A model generated the notes under the pieces. That model was not told the DNA's origin, made no database searches, and worked only from the letters and a program-made list of their open reading frames with translations. Below are positions 13,467-14,109 of a stretch of 14,109 nucleotides of DNA, piece after piece. Within the stretch, counting starts at the first letter, position 1, and every line of letters begins with the position of its first letter. The translations under genes were made by a program, and so were the position numbers. This DNA is from Lentimicrobiaceae bacterium (lineage in GTDB: Bacteria; Bacteroidota; Bacteroidia; Bacteroidales; JALOCA01): assembly GCA_023227965.1 (NCBI GenBank), contig JALOCA010000055.1, positions 1-14,109 of the forward strand, written 5' to 3'.

Positions 13467-14109
13467 ATGGTTTTCAATATTTACGATTTTACTTCCTTTA
13501 CGCAATGGATAGATGAGGGTCTCAACTCAGCGATGTCGCCAGTTTGGGCTATGGTTATTGAGATGACCATTATTGGCGTTACTATTCTCGCCTTTTATGC
13601 CTTAGTAGGACTGTTTCTGGTGTATGCCGAACGTAAGGTATGCGGATTTTTCCAATGCCGTGTTGGTCCTAACCGTGTAGGTCCCTGGGGATTTTTCCAA
13701 ACCATAGCCGACCTTATCAAGCTACTGATGAAAGAGTTGATACGCATCAAAAATGCCGATAAATTCCTTTTCAATCTTGCACCATTTATCGTGATTGCGG
13801 CATCTTTTCTTGCAATAGCCGCCATTCCTTTTGCCAAAGGATTACACGCCATTGATTTTAACATTGGCGTTTTGTATGTTATGGCAGTATCGTCTATGGG
13901 TGTAATCGGAGTTCTTCTTGCCGGATGGTCGAGTAATAATAAATATTCGCTCATCGGCGCATTGAGGAGCGGTGCGCAGATTGTAAGCTACGAGCTTTCC
14001 GTTGGTCTTTCGCTGATAACCATGTGTGTACTTGCAGGAACCATGCAGTTTTCAACAATAATAGAAAACCAGGCTGACGGATGGTTTATTTTCAAAGGAC
14101 ATATCCCTG
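13467..14109 (+). CDS. nuoH: NADH-quinone oxidoreductase subunit H, C-terminus cut by window edge
   Basis: The frame is open from ATG 13467 to the right edge (214 codons). The protein has a membrane helix at about 28-53 followed by the family signature AERKVCGFFQCRVGPNRVGP at 54-73 and ADLIKLLMKE at 81-90. Hydrophobic segments follow at about 103-122 and 132-153, then GWSSNNKYSLIGALRSGAQ at 153-171 and SYELSVGLSL at 174-183. These loops line the entrance of the quinone chamber and contact NuoA, NuoB and NuoD. About a third of the protein is missing. The 34-bp spacer after nuoD is the largest in the operon so far. The order A-B-C-D-H suggests nuoI to nuoN follow beyond the window. Confidence 0.95.
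   Translation, partial: MVFNIYDFTSFTQWIDEGLNSAMSPVWAMVIEMTIIGVTILAFYALVGLFLVYAERKVCGFFQCRVGPNRVGPWGFFQTIADLIKLLMKELIRIKNADKFLFNLAPFIVIAASFLAIAAIPFAKGLHAIDFNIGVLYVMAVSSMGVIGVLLAGWSSNNKYSLIGALRSGAQIVSYELSVGLSLITMCVLAGTMQFSTIIENQADGWFIFKGHIP

Overview
This window looks like ordinary chromosome from a member of the Bacteroidota (probably Bacteroidales or a close relative). The DNA is AT-rich, starts mostly lack Shine-Dalgarno sequences, two intergenic sites match the Bacteroidota -7 promoter box TAnnTTTG, and envelope proteins carry lipoprotein signals. The assignment rests on these traits and on gene content, not on a database comparison.

Layout. Bases 1-1411 (minus strand) hold two genes for small exported or anchored proteins. 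One is a complete 194-aa putative lipoprotein and the other runs off the left edge. Both share a loosely LPP20-like arrangement, and a long imperfect hairpin separates them. After a 366-bp gene-free gap, bases 1778-6474 (minus strand) form a tight four-gene cluster in the order rmuC, rlmB, a GT39/PMT-type membrane glycosyltransferase with a C-terminal beta-rich domain, and a MORN-repeat lipoprotein. Gaps between them are only 2-11 bp. Bases 6661-7833 (minus) encode an exported TlpA-type thioredoxin-fold protein in noticeably AT-rich DNA, with GC-rich hairpins on both sides. Bases 8122-10065 (minus) are rpsA (ribosomal protein S1, six S1 domains), with a very clear intrinsic terminator and a leader that can form two hairpins.

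An 866-bp divergent intergenic region follows, hairpin-rich and AT-rich, with no convincing gene. The plus strand from 10932 to the right edge starts the respiratory complex I operon: nuoA, nuoB, nuoC, nuoD (C and D separate) and then directly nuoH, which is cut by the edge. nuoE, nuoF and nuoG, the NADH-oxidising module, are absent from their usual place between D and H. This points to an 11-subunit-type complex I whose electron donor may not be NADH.

Together the genes cover translation (S1, 23S rRNA methylation), DNA maintenance (RmuC), envelope functions (glycosyltransferase, lipoproteins, thiol-redox protein) and respiration. I found no defence system, phage, complete transposon, CRISPR array or RNA gene. 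The most notable points are the E/F/G-less nuo order, the structured rpsA leader, and several strong intergenic hairpins that the annotated genes do not explain.
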